NCBI RefSeq assembly: GCF_019279795.1
Contig: NC_056735.1
Location: 1,943,688,321 to 1,943,752,320, forward strand
Direction: 5' to 3'
From: Protopterus annectens
Taxonomy: Eukaryota; Chordata; Ceratodontiformes; Protopteridae
Length of the DNA stretch: 64,000 bases
Shown here piece after piece: positions 34,158-44,306 of the stretch. Position numbers and translations under genes: made by a program. Under the pieces are notes generated by a model that had not been told where the DNA came from, searched no databases, and saw only the letters and a program-made list of their open reading frames with translations. Each line of letters begins with the position of its first letter. The stretch's first letter is position 1.

Positions 34158-34191
34158 AAATATTCACGTGCTGGTCAACTGGGAAAAAGAG
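34076..34191. repeat. inverted duplication in PLE-2
   Basis: CTGTTTTTCCCAGTTGGCCA (from 34,076) and its near reverse complement ending TCAACTGGGAAAAAG (34,159-34,189) form arms of about 30 bp around a loop of about 53 bp. The loop holds the MGTACA-coding stretch. Confidence 0.75.
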
Positions 34192-34600
<409 letters not shown>

Positions 34601-34790
34601 TATGAGATAGCACTGTAGTGGGAAAATCAGCAAATTACCTGTTAAAGAATGTCTATGTAGATTGTGGCACAGTGTATCAGGGAATTTACCCTTTTCCCCG
34701 CTGTAGTGTGATCTCAGAGTTGGTATATGTAATTTGAAGGTGATGTGGTGGGCACAGGGGGCTTGCCCCCTTGCAAAAAGGAGATTTTTT

Positions 34791-34796
<6 letters not shown>

Positions 34797-34838
<42 letters not shown>
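34797..34838. repeat. (AT)n microsatellite
   Basis: About 20 uninterrupted AT units. Confidence 0.96.
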
Positions 34839-34841
<3 letters not shown>

Positions 34842-35685
34842 ACTTTTAAGAAACTCAAGCATATGGTCTTAACCATATGAATTTTGAGTTTCCAACACTC
34901 GATAATATGATCTAAATCTATTTAATCTTGTGAATTTTGTAGTGCCTGTATGGTTATTAGTTACACAAGCAAAACAAAATTAAATGAGTTTGTTCATCAA
35001 CCTGTAATTATAAAAAGTGCCTCCTAGTATTCATTCTCAGCATTTTTTCAAAGCTTTTCTGACTAATGAAACCATTTACAGTAAACTATTGTATGTAGTC
35101 ATTATAAATTATTTCTTTGACCATGTATACCAGGTAGTATGTGGCCACATGCAAGAATAAAATGTTGGCATGACAATATTTTGTGCACCAGTCATTTACA
35201 ATGAGTTATGGAACATTCTAGAAAGTAGTGAAGTGATTGTGCACAAACATTAGTACAAAGCTAGCATAGGTGTTTAAAGCCCAATTGTGGCTCAGCCGCC
35301 CAGGTTTTAATTAGTAGCTCTAGCAGGTAATGGAGAAGCAGAGAGGGTTTGATGTGCCTGTCCTAGAGGGATGGTGCTTGCTGGTGATGCTCTATAAGCT
35401 GAGGATTGTCTAAAGAGGGGAGTTGCTCCCAGGATGCCCTTAAAATCCATGACTGGGCCCAGTAACACTGTAGCAAGTCCATGCAGTCTGGAGGATGTTG
35501 GTAAACCCAGTGTGGATGAGGAATACTGGAGGCCAGGATTGTATCAGTGAGGCCCAAGTGGACCAAAAAAAAAAATAAATAAGTATACCAATTTGTTTTT
35601 TGTGAGACACATGCACAGTACTAGAGGGTAGTTTGGACATGGCTGCATGACATCTGGACAGAGTGTGTGATTTTGCCATTGCCAG

Positions 35686-35712
35686 GATGTGTGTGTGTGT
35701 GCGTGTGTGAGC

Positions 35713-35776
<64 letters not shown>

Positions 35777-35788
35777 GTGTGTGTGTGT
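35686..35788. repeat. (GT)n microsatellite
   Basis: About 50 GT units with GC, GAGC and TTT interruptions. Confidence 0.95.
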
Positions 35789-36269
35789 AAGAAAAATAAA
35801 GTTTCTATTTGCACTTAAATTGGCTTTTTTTAATTTTAAACTGTTTGTTGCCATTTTTAAACTGTCCTTCACTGGTTTACTGCTTTTTCTCTCTTTTGAG
35901 CTAGGAGTAATGCTGTGCCTTCTGCTTTCACTTGATTTCCATTATTTTTTTGTTTTCTCTCCTTTTTACTCTTTACTGTGCAGAGCATTGCTGAGCGAAG
36001 CTTCTCGATAGTGATAGCAAGTAGAGAGAGCAAGTAATTTCCTTCTCTCACATACTGTTAGATAAGTGCACCTTACTCTAAATCCTATCCACTTCTGCTC
36101 TGTGTAAAAAGCTCGTGCCTACTTGTACACATTTCTTCTTCCCTGTGCTTGTCTGTGCAACCTAACTACTCACAGTGTAAGAAATGCCTCATAATCACAA
36201 AAAAATGAGCTCCTGCTCGACCCAAGGAACTTTTACAGTGAAAGGTGTCAATGATTAACTAAACCGGAG

Positions 36270-36952
36270 GTGTCACTCTCACAGCCAATTGCCCATGATG
36301 TGCAAAACACTAACTTACCCCCTCTCACACATTTGAAGTTGTCATATGTTGATGCCATTAAAACATCTGTAACCAAACCTCCTAGACCTCCAAGGTCTAG
36401 GCATCAGACAAAGACCCCAAACATACTTACTGCATGCAGCTCCACATCAAAAGATGAAAACCGGCATACAGCATACTCTAACACAATTACAAAAAATAGG
36501 TCATTCATCTGGCATACAGAAGCCCTTAAGGCATCAAGGCCAAAACAATGCAGCTGCCTACATAATGGTCATAAGTGACTCTATTATTGGACACGCAGAC
36601 ACAGTACTTATCTGACTGAGCAAATACAGGACAATGGTTAGCCACCTTACAGGTGCCAGCATCCTTAATGTCACAAAGCAATCATTTTGTTTCTAAGTGC
36701 ACACATGATCTGGTCATTGTGCACATGAGAGGGAATGACGTGAGACACGCCCTCTCAGACCATATGAAGGGGGACATAATGGAGATTTCTGAATATACAT
36801 TGGCATTTAGTGTGAAATTAGCCTTCTGCATTATCCTACCATCACAAAGAATAATGCTGCAGTACTGCCAAAAGATAATTGACTTTAGTTATTGTCTCAG
36901 CTATTGGTGACATTCATGGAAGGGGCTCCAATATATATCCACCTGGAAGAAG
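36270..36952 (+). pseudogene. CR1-D ORF1 (SGNH esterase) remnant
   Basis: An open N-terminal part (36,270-36,578) is rich in Pro, Ser and Thr and followed in another frame by DSIIGHADTVLI (block I, near 36,575). The frame at 36,653-36,910 encodes HDLVIVHMRGNDVRHALSDH, which matches VIVHSGVNDLRR of CR1-C including the GND core, then MKGDIMEISEY and IILPSQRIMLQY. The DxxH block is not clear. It shows that the older CR1 lineage carried the same ORF1 domain. Confidence 0.82.
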
Positions 36953-37079
36953 AAGATTGAAAACTAACTGCCTGAGATTACATGCACCTTTGTTCTTATG
37001 ACTTCCTTATACTGACCAGGACTTTATCTTCCCTCATAGTGCCTTTTAGGTGAGGTCTGTTTACTCGGATTACCTACAT

Positions 37080-37184
37080 AGCCTGACAAACTCAAGACTA
37101 CATAAAGGTAGTGCAGGTCAGTAGAAGGTTCACTCTTTAAAGGCATTCCTAACTGTTGAAAATATAGAATTCTGTGTTTATATA

Positions 37185-37236
<52 letters not shown>

Positions 37237-37790
37237 GGTGATAGTACCCTGCAATGCAAGGCTGTGATGCCTATCACATTTTGGACTGAATGTAAAAGAG
37301 TAATTAGTTAGTAGAGGGTACATTTCTGTCTTCCTACAAAGTCAGTTTATCTCCAGACTCTTAAGGCAGGGCATTGACATTGAACTCTTCCATGACCTTT
37401 TCACACCAAATAAAACTCTGTACCATATCACTGCAAGCTACCGACCTCTACCTTGTCACCTGCAGCCCTAGAGGTATATCTAAACAAACTGGCATTCCAC
37501 CCTATTGAACCCAACATACCTTTGTGTGACATCACCTGTTAGGCTATTAACTGGTAAGTCTACACCACCACCACCATCACAACTACTAGTATGTTGGTAC
37601 CATGATTCCTGGACTTCATTAATGCCATCTCTTTGGACCAACAAATTCTAATCCCAACTAGCAGTACTAAAATATTAGATATAGTTGTCACTAATGTAAC
37701 CCCCCCCCCCCGTGTTATCACATCACTCATTAAATTTAATCACCGTTCAATAAGATTTGATATTAAGGGTAACACAGATATTGCCCCAGA
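37080..37790 (+). pseudogene. CR1-D endonuclease remnant
   Basis: KVHSLKAFLTVENIEFCV near 37,120 matches KMHALEALLSMENIDVCAV of CR1-C. The (AT)n tract follows at once. Later, ITASYRPLPC (near 37,425) equals the ACYRPP block and FLDFINAISLDQQILIPT (near 37,612) equals FLEFINSNAMEQLVTVPT. KILDIVVTN (near 37,670) equals NILDLIITN. The GDFN and SDH blocks are degraded. A C-run at 37,700-37,711 adds a frameshift. Confidence 0.8.
37176..37234. repeat. (AT)n microsatellite within CR1-D endonuclease
   Basis: TATATC units pass into about 25 AT units, directly after the codons for the ENIEFCV block. Confidence 0.94.
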
Positions 37791-38011
37791 CCACTTTTGT
37801 CTTTAGTGATTACTGTAAGGAAAAGCTGCTCCTCCTAACTGATGACATGATGACATTTCAGCTCACTCCTCACCTCAGTGACCTCCATCATGCACACCAC
37901 CATAGATGTAGAAAATGTCTATGCCTGCCTCAAAGTTTGCATTGAGGTATTGGTCCTCATAAGATTAAAATTCACTGCCAAGTTCAGGAATTAATATCTG
38001 TGGTGAAACCA

Positions 38012-38345
38012 TATTATAGGTATGTACTAGGCCATTGGCCCTAGGGCCTATTTAAGCCTAGCCAAAAAGTACCCTGCCTTTCACCACCCAAGAAAATTAT
38101 TTTCCTGTGTCGCTGTCAAGCAAAGCCACAGAAGTGATCTACAGGATGAATGTCCTATTTCCCATCTAATCATCAGGATTTTTCTTGAAGAGTGCTAATA
38201 AGGAGCTTTGTTTGATATAGACAGGTAGTTTGCTACAAAGTATGAGAAGTCTCTGGGACAGGAATATATCCCCCCAGCATGTTCTTTTTATTGTAGTGAC
38301 AAGGTTTAGGTCCCTAGAGCATGTAGCTCAGAGGGACTAGGATTG
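38012..38345 (-). mobile_element. CR1 3'-end fragment (inserted in CR1-D)
   Basis: The plus strand reads GGTATGTACTAGGCCATTGG and CCTAGCCAAAAAGTACCCTG, nearly the same as the CR1-E 3' end at 42,050-42,120, then the C-terminal coding part in reverse (CAGCATGTTCTTTTTATTGT). It is 5'-truncated, opposite in strand to CR1-D and joins the tandem repeat on its right. Confidence 0.85.
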
Positions 38346-38369
38346 CCACTAGCTGTGGGTATGCATATT

Positions 38370-39262
38370 ATGTTCATAAGGATCATTTGCATATATCCCA
38401 TGTGCCTCTGATACAAGAGGTTTGGGAGGTCACTCAGTGGAAGCACTAGCTTTGCTGGAGTTTTCATTTTGTTTTTACTGATTGGTTTTTCAGTGACATT
38501 CTCATTCATTGTTTTAGTTTGTTGTTTGGGAATTTTTTCCAGTGACCCTAATGATAATGGACATCAGCTGGGTATAACAGCCTTGTTTTTCAAATACTTA
38601 GTCAAATATTTTGCTTCTGCTGATGAGATCATGATTAAATATGCATATCTGCAGTTAATGGGTTTGGCTTTGTTGGTCTGAAGTTGTCCAATAAAATGAT
38701 GAAGCAAGTCATGGGCATTTAGAATTGTCAGTGAAGTAAACCACGTGATGTTCATAAGGATCATTTGCATATATCCGATGTGCCTCTGATGCAAGAGGTT
38801 TGTGAGGTTACTCAGTGGAAGCACTAGTTTTGCTGGAGTTTTCATTTTGTTTTTATTGAATTGTTTTTCAGTGACCTTCTCACTCATTGTTTTAGTTTGG
38901 GATATTTTTGCAGTGACCCTAATGATAATGGACATCAGCTGGGTATAACAGCTCTGTGCTTCTAATGCTTAGTCGAACACTCTGCTTGTGTTGTGTGGAT
39001 GTGGTCATAAAAAGGCCAAAATATGCATATCCACAGCTAGTGGAGTTTGGCTTTATTGGCCTGAAATTGTCCAGTAAAATGACGAAACAAATCATGGGCT
39101 TTCAGAATTGCCAATGAGCTGAAACACCTGATGTTCATAAGGGTCATTTGGATATCTCCCATGTGCTTCTGATACAAGAGGTTTGGAAGGTCACTAGCTT
39201 TGCTGGAGTTTTTATTTTGTTTTTACTGCTTGTTTTTTCAGTGACCTTCTCACTCTTTGTTT
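38370..39262. repeat. 380-bp tandem repeat, about 2.35 copies
   Basis: Units start at GTTCATAAGG(A/G)TCATTTG at 38,372, 38,750 and 39,133 (378 and 383 bp apart); the third copy stops near 39,262. Each unit has GCTGGAGTTTTCATTTTG, CAGCTGGGTATAACAG and GTCCA(A/G)TAAAATGA. The left flank 38,346-38,370 carries an inverted copy of the unit's CACAGCTAGTGG block (39,016-39,035). Units 1 and 2 contain ATTTGCAT, also the octamer motif, perhaps by chance. Confidence 0.9.
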
Positions 39263-39830
39263 TAGCCATTATCAATAAGCTAATTAAACTAAATGGAGAC
39301 ACCCCCTATGCTGTCCACTGGATAGCAAACTCTCTTACCAGCAGTATACAATCTATTAGTGCTGGTGGCACACTATAATGGAAAAGAGGAGTTAACAACG
39401 ATGATCACTGATGATCAGTCTTAGTACCACTAATCTTTGGTATATGACATCAAGACTGACATCAAAGGCTTGTGGGTGACTAAATTTGCTGATGACTGTA
39501 GACTCTGAGTTGTCATATAACTTCCAAGGCACCTAACACACACCAGCAAATGGTACTTAGACCATTGCTTTAAATTAAATGTCAAGAAATGTAGCATTGT
39601 GTAGTTTGGCAAACAAGGGCACACATTTATATTTTCTACCCCCTTGAAGGCTGACTCAGTCTTCAGGGCATAGTAACTTTCACTGACAATGAACTATCCT
39701 TTGATCATTGTGTATACACTGTCATTCAGAAATCCTTTTATTTGACCAGACTGATCCTCAAGGTATATCTTCAAGATCAGCTTGAGGGACTGCAGCATTT
39801 CCTCCCTAAGACAATAACGTTTATTTATTT
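39262..39830 (+). pseudogene. CR1-D reverse transcriptase fragment
   Basis: IINKLIKLNGDTPYAVHWIA matches IIGKLTSLNVNPYVTRWVAN of CR1-C. After a break, KGLWVTKFADDCRL (near 39,467-39,507) gives the catalytic FADD, and FKLNVKKCSIV (near 39,570) the following block. LSFDH near 39,690 matches the LSFDTHIAKVV region. Motif A and the PQGS block are lost or unreadable. Confidence 0.82.
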
Positions 39831-39831
39831 A

Positions 39832-40078
39832 ACATTTGTTTACTGGGAAAGTCCAACTTGGAACAAAGCCAATTTTTAGCAGAGGCCTGGAGATAAATGC
39901 TCGAGACACATGTCTTTGTAACTTGGGAGGAAACCGGAGTACCCAGAGAAAACCCACACAAACACAAGAAGGACATGCAGACTCCACACAGAAGGCACTC
40001 CAGCCAAGAATCAAACTGGAAAACCTATTGCTGTGAGGTGACAACACTACCACCGCACCACTGTGCCATCCAGTCATA
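39832..40078 (-). mobile_element. tRNA-headed SINE with L2-like LINE tail (type 2)
   Basis: The head (plus-strand GGTGCGGTGGTAGTGTTG complement near 40,050-40,066) matches the type 1 SINEs up to CAAAGACATG. The tail is different: on the minus strand it reads GGCCTCTGCTAAAAATTGGC and ends AAATGTTAAATAAA. That tail aligns with the 3' UTR ends of LINE-A (4,115-4,209) and LINE-B (21,300-21,405). The pairing suggests LINE-A/B machinery mobilised it. It lies within CR1-D. Confidence 0.88.
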
Positions 40079-40117
40079 TCTGCCTTGAGTTACACTTACA
40101 ATCTCAAAGTGCTCTCT

Positions 40118-40129
40118 TTATCTCTCTCT

Positions 40130-40164
<35 letters not shown>
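40118..40164. repeat. (CT)n microsatellite
   Basis: CT tract with one GG interruption, inside CR1-D. Confidence 0.95.
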
Positions 40165-40165
<1 letters not shown>

Positions 40166-40495
40166 AGTTTGCTAGAGACTCTTGAGAAAGGATCTGTTTT
40201 GCCTACAGAGTCTTAAAAGATATAGTGCTATGTGAGTTGCACTTTCACAATACAAATACTCTATACACACCAGCTAAAAGATATCTAAATGTCCACCAAA
40301 TTGTAGATAGAACCTTCTGGTGACATAGACTTTTCAACCAGAAACTCCATTTTCTATTTAATAAGCTTCCTTTGGGTATAAAACAAAATAGCTTGCTGAC
40401 TCTCTTTAAGTGTAATCTGTATGAAAGGATGGACAATTGTAAATACTTCCCGGGTCTGGCACCTCAAGCCTTACTGAAAAGTATCAAAGTGAATT
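40165..40495 (+). pseudogene. CR1-D ORF2 C-terminus
   Basis: NVHQIVDRTFW, RLFNQKLHFLFNKLPLGIKQ and LLTLFKCNLYERMDN match NRTCWRDRFVTQRLPMLWNKIP and LFKRNLDQWMGG of CR1-C. It is broken by frame changes upstream. The 3' octamer tail is not seen. Confidence 0.82.
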
Positions 40496-42029
40496 ACTAA
40501 ATAAACCCCATATCTGCCTCAGAAGCTCTCACTGAACTGGGTAGTAATTATTCATGTGTGTGTGTATTCGTGATTTGGGATCTTGCGACTAGGCTGCAAA
40601 TGTTCCTCCAGATAAATTGTCTTATATTAAGCTATGAGCCCATGCTCAACAGAGCTGTAACAAGGGCAGAGTACAGGGGGTGCCAATGCTGAGGGAGTGA
40701 ACAAATGCTGATACTGCATTTGCTGTCATGGCTGAATTTGTGGGTGTGGTGTTTTAATAGTAGTAAGCAGCGTAATACAGTACATCCACAGCAGAAGACA
40801 GTTTTTATGTTTTTATTGTTTTTTTTTTTTTGTTTGTTTTTTGTTTTTTTGCTCCCCATCATTGAGTTGATGGAGTGGTATGGATATCTGCACAGTGTAC
40901 CTAATGACTTAGTTATGGTTCTGAAGGTCAGTCACCATGAGTACAAAATGATTATGTGCTAAAACTAACTCAATGAGCTGTCGGAAGAGTACCAATTTGG
41001 GTATCTACAGAGTTCTGATGGTCAGCACTATAAATAAAAAAAATTTAATGTTCTAAACCTGACTCAACAGAGTTTCAAATCAGTATGTGTTATCTGTCTC
41101 AGTGTCTGATTTCAAATGTGCAGCAGAATTTTCTGTTTCAACTTTCTGTTAATTTTACCAATAAAAAACAGAAGCCATACCCATTGTTATGTAATCAACA
41201 TTTACACTCTCGCACCCTTGCACTCTGTACAAAAGTTTACGTTGAAAATTCAGTCACTGAATAGGTGTAGCCAAGATCACAGTTTCTATCACCTAGATAA
41301 GGGAAGGTGGTGACAGCATAGTTATTCCTTCTGACTTCATTTACTCTTAAAAAGCATTTCAGGTAGTCACCATTTATCTGTTTTTCAACAGGATTAGTCT
41401 GTATTATCACACAGTTATTTCTTACAAAATTGTAAATACCATTCATGTCTCTGGTACTGTTTAAAACAAAGATATTACTCAATCTTAAATGTATTAGTGG
41501 GTTTATTCTGATTTCATGAACAGAATGATCAGTTCTTGCATTTTCTATACTTATTTCCTTTTATTCTCACTCACTTCTGTATTAAAATAGAAAGTAGACT
41601 TTCTCTCTTCTGTTACTCATTCTAACTCCAAAGTGAGTGTAGTAATTAGCATTCTTTCCCATTGTTCTTCTCTTCTGCCCATGTAAAACATTTTAAACAC
41701 ATGTGGTAGGAGCACCACTGCTTCTGTCAAGATAGGCAAGATGTTAAACAGGTTTCCTGTACATCTTTGCATGACTGCCACATCTTTAACCCCTGAGGGC
41801 TGTCACATCTAGAAAATTAATCTCATTTTGCGAGCTCTCTACACTACAGTAAATGTATGTCATGATGTCATTCAAAAGTAAACAAGGGGTCAAAGAATTC
41901 TCATCACCCCATCAAAAATAAATATATTCATTAATTAATTAAAAAAAAAAAAAGAAAAAAAAAAAAGGTCCAAAAATCTCGAACAGCACATCTGCATGAT
42001 GTGGTCTTTTCCCATTCATACATGACAAT
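40496..42029. other. no recognised gene
   Basis: Includes a T/G-rich run at about 40,818-40,851 and A-runs at 41,940-41,967. Short frames only. Confidence 0.45.
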
Positions 42030-44300
42030 CTTTATAGGTTCATAGGTAGGTACTAGGCTATTGGCCCTAGGGCCTATACAAGCCTAGCCAAAAATGTACC
42101 CTGGCTTTCGCCACCCAAGAAAATTATTTTCCTGTGCCCCTGTAAAGCAGAACCACAGAAGTGATCCCCGGGGTGAATTTCCTATTACCCATCCAATCAT
42201 CAAGATTTTTCTTGAACAGTGCTAATAAGGAGCTCTGTTTGACATAGATAGGTACTCTGTTCCAGAGTATGGGAAGTCTCTGGACAGGAATCTATCCCTC
42301 CAGCATGTTCTGTTTATTGTGGTGACAAGGTTTAGGTCCCTAGAGCGTGTAGCTCGGAGGGATTGGGATTTCTTTAAGTGGAGCATGTCTAACAGCTAAG
42401 GGTTTGACATAGCTTTGTATGTTAAGCAGAGATCGAATCTCTGAGTAGGCTATATGCGACAGAGTAAAGTTGGAGTTTTTTGAGATGGTCTACGTAAGGC
42501 ATCTGTTTGAGGTCAGTAATCGTCTTTGTGAGGTATTTTTGCTGCCTTTCCAGTTGTTGTAGATGTATTGTGAGGTACATACCAAAAGGTGTGTTGTACT
42601 CTATAATGGGTCTAATGAGTGATGAGTAGAGGGGAACAATGACCTCTTTTTTTCTGGATGAGAAACCTTTTGTGATGAGATGTGCCACATAGAAGGATTT
42701 CCTGACCACTTTGGCAATGCGATTATCAAAGGAGAGACTATTGTCCACCTGTGTCCCAAGGTCTCTTATCACACTTTTGGTGTTAAGTAGACTACTGCCT
42801 ACGTGGTAGTTCATTGGTACAGAATTTTTACCAAAGGGGATGACAATGCACTTTTTGGCATTGAGCTTGAGACCATGTCTTTGACACCAGGCATCTGTCT
42901 CAGTGAGGCCCTTTTGTAGGATGTCCACATTGTTAGGAGTTTCAATTATGGCTCCTAGTTTGCAGTCATCTGCGAATTTAGTTAGCCAAAGACCTTCTGT
43001 GTTAGCCTGTACTTCAGAGAAGTAGATACCAAACAGGAGAGGACCCGGGACTGAACCCTGTGGTACGCCACTTGTCACTGGTCTGAAGTCTGATTTGGAG
43101 TCTGCTACTTTCACATTGTGGGTTCTTTCAGTAAGCCAGTTGGCAACACATCTTGTGACATAGGGATTTATACCTAGTTTAGTGAGTTTATCTATAATTC
43201 CAGAGTGGGGGATGGTGTTGAACGCCTTGGCGAGATCTAGATAGGCTGTGTGAACCACCTTACCCTCATCTATGGCTTTGGTGACTATTTCAAAGAAGTC
43301 TATCAGATTTAGGAGACATGATCTGCCTTTTACAAACCCAAACTGTGTGGGGTCCGGGGTTTGGAGATCTCCAATGTCTTTGTTTATGAGTTCCATGATG
43401 ATACATTCCATGGCCTTGCAGACGAGGCTCATCAGGCTAATGGGGTGGTAGTTCCCGCGGTCTGTTGTGGCACCCCCTTTGTTGGGTGGGATAACTGTCA
43501 TGGTGCGCCATTCAATGGGCACAAAGCCTGAGGTGAGGCTGTGATTGAACATGGTACTTAGGTGGGGTGCCAGTTCATTCTGTAGTTCATGTAGAAGGCA
43601 GCCTGGGATGTTGTCTGGTCCCATGGATGCTGTGTTCTTGGCTTTGGAGAGTGAAGTTTTTACCTGTGCAGCCAAGATTACAGGAACTTTGCATTCTTCC
43701 AGTATAAAGATGGGCCCTTTAGGGGGTGAGAGGGGGGTAAAGTTAGCACTGAACCTATCTGCCAGGACGTTGGCAATATCAGTTGGTTCTGTATATTTAG
43801 TGTTATTGTGCTGTAACTCAGAGCAGATCTGAGTGTTGCCATTGAGATTTTTGACATAGCTATTGAATGCTTTGTGGTTGTCTTTAGAATCAGTGGCAAT
43901 TTTGTTTTCATAACTAGCTTTGGAGGATTTTATGAGGGATCTCAGCTTCTTACTGAGGCTGACCAGGGAGTTCCTCCAGTTGTGGGGTTTTACTTTTTTT
44001 TTGCAACAGTTTCTTTCTTCTGTTGTAAAGTTTGTTTATGGCAGAAGACCACCAGATTGGCTTCCTTTTTTTGGAGGAAAGCATCTTGGTTCTGTTAGGG
44101 ATAGCACAATCCATGCACTTGTGTAAGTGCTTATAAAGTACATTTGTGTAGGATTCAGCAGTTGTACTTCTATTGTCCATCTGCATGGGTGTCATGAAGT
44201 TTGCCACTTCTGTCTTAAGAAGCGTGAAGTTAACTTTGGAGAAAAATTTTATGGTTGTTTTCCTAATGGGGGGGTGGGAGCGGGATGTGGATGTGGTGGT
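42030..44300 (-). mobile_element. CR1 LINE, 5'-truncated in the endonuclease (CR1-E)
   Basis: On the minus strand: linker after the endonuclease, RT, C-terminus and 3' UTR ending CCTAGTACCTACCTATGAAC and CTATAAAG. ORF2 holds a long open RT. The 5' junction near 44,300 falls in the C-terminal endonuclease/linker. It shares most of its 3' end with the fragment at 38,012-38,345. Confidence 0.9.
42422..43675 (-). CDS. CR1-E reverse transcriptase (417 aa open)
   Basis: Motifs: EWRTMTVIPPNKGG, NYHPISLMSLVCKAMECII, QFGFVKGRSC, AYLDLAKAFNTIPH (about residues 144-157), SGVPQGSVPGPLLF (202-215), TKFADD (232-237) and LNAKKCIVIPFGKN. Against CR1-C the conserved Asp of AFD is Asn and NYRP is NYHP; the catalytic LD and FADD residues remain. 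The open frame reaches the LYSVAYSLLR block, after which the C-terminus is out of frame. It is a truncated ORF2 without a nuclease, so it is not autonomous. The first Met is not a real start. Confidence 0.9.
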   Translation of the reverse strand: MAAQVKTSLSKAKNTASMGPDNIPGCLLHELQNELAPHLSTMFNHSLTSGFVPIEWRTMTVIPPNKGGATTDRGNYHPISLMSLVCKAMECIIMELINKDIGDLQTPDPTQFGFVKGRSCLLNLIDFFEIVTKAIDEGKVVHTAYLDLAKAFNTIPHSGIIDKLTKLGINPYVTRCVANWLTERTHNVKVADSKSDFRPVTSGVPQGSVPGPLLFGIYFSEVQANTEGLWLTKFADDCKLGAIIETPNNVDILQKGLTETDAWCQRHGLKLNAKKCIVIPFGKNSVPMNYHVGSSLLNTKSVIRDLGTQVDNSLSFDNRIAKVVRKSFYVAHLITKGFSSRKKEVIVPLYSSLIRPIIEYNTPFGMYLTIHLQQLERQQKYLTKTITDLKQMPYVDHLKKLQLYSVAYSLLRDSISA

Positions 44301-44306
44301 TTGCAC
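43678..44306 (-). pseudogene. CR1-E endonuclease-RT linker remnant
   Basis: Three minus frames give TTIKFFSKVNFTLLKTEVAN, CMDCAIPNRTKMLSSKKRKP and IWWSSAINKLYNRRKKLL, then the NHKAF-like and ADRF regions. All match the CR1-C linker at 26,050-26,590. At least two frameshifts occur, one in the T-run (poly-K) near 43,990. Confidence 0.82.

Larger units (their letters stand above)
32720..34191 (-). mobile_element. second Penelope-like element (PLE-2), partial
   Basis: On the minus strand: RT block with MGTACANTYANIVLANWE, post-RT region, GIY-YIG region and a 3' part with a hammerhead-like motif near 32,781-32,808. The upstream side is cut by an inverted duplication and a SINE at about 34,190. 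It is a different copy from PLE-1, with a different degree of decay. Confidence 0.8.
34601..36179. other. no recognised gene; two microsatellites
   Basis: Contains (AT)n at about 34,797-34,838, (GT)n at about 35,686-35,788 and a perfect small palindrome AGGGGGCTTGCCCCCT near 34,757-34,772. The frames across the GT tract are repeat artefacts. Confidence 0.6.
36180..40495 (+). mobile_element. old CR1 LINE, interrupted (CR1-D)
   Basis: Plus-strand pieces in the right order give ORF1 with esterase motifs (36.3-36.9 kb), endonuclease (37.1-37.8 kb), RT (39.3-39.8 kb) and C-terminus (40.2-40.5 kb). Between them sit an opposite-strand CR1 3' end (38,012-38,345), a 380-bp tandem repeat (38,370-39,262), a SINE (39,832-40,078) and two microsatellites. 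All frames are broken many times, so it is older than CR1-C. The RT fingers part is absent at the second break. Confidence 0.85.

Noticed and set aside
38372..38400. ATTTGCAT octamer as an snRNA or immunoglobulin-type promoter
   Set aside because: It is part of a tandem repeat and no downstream RNA gene or TATA/PSE arrangement is visible.
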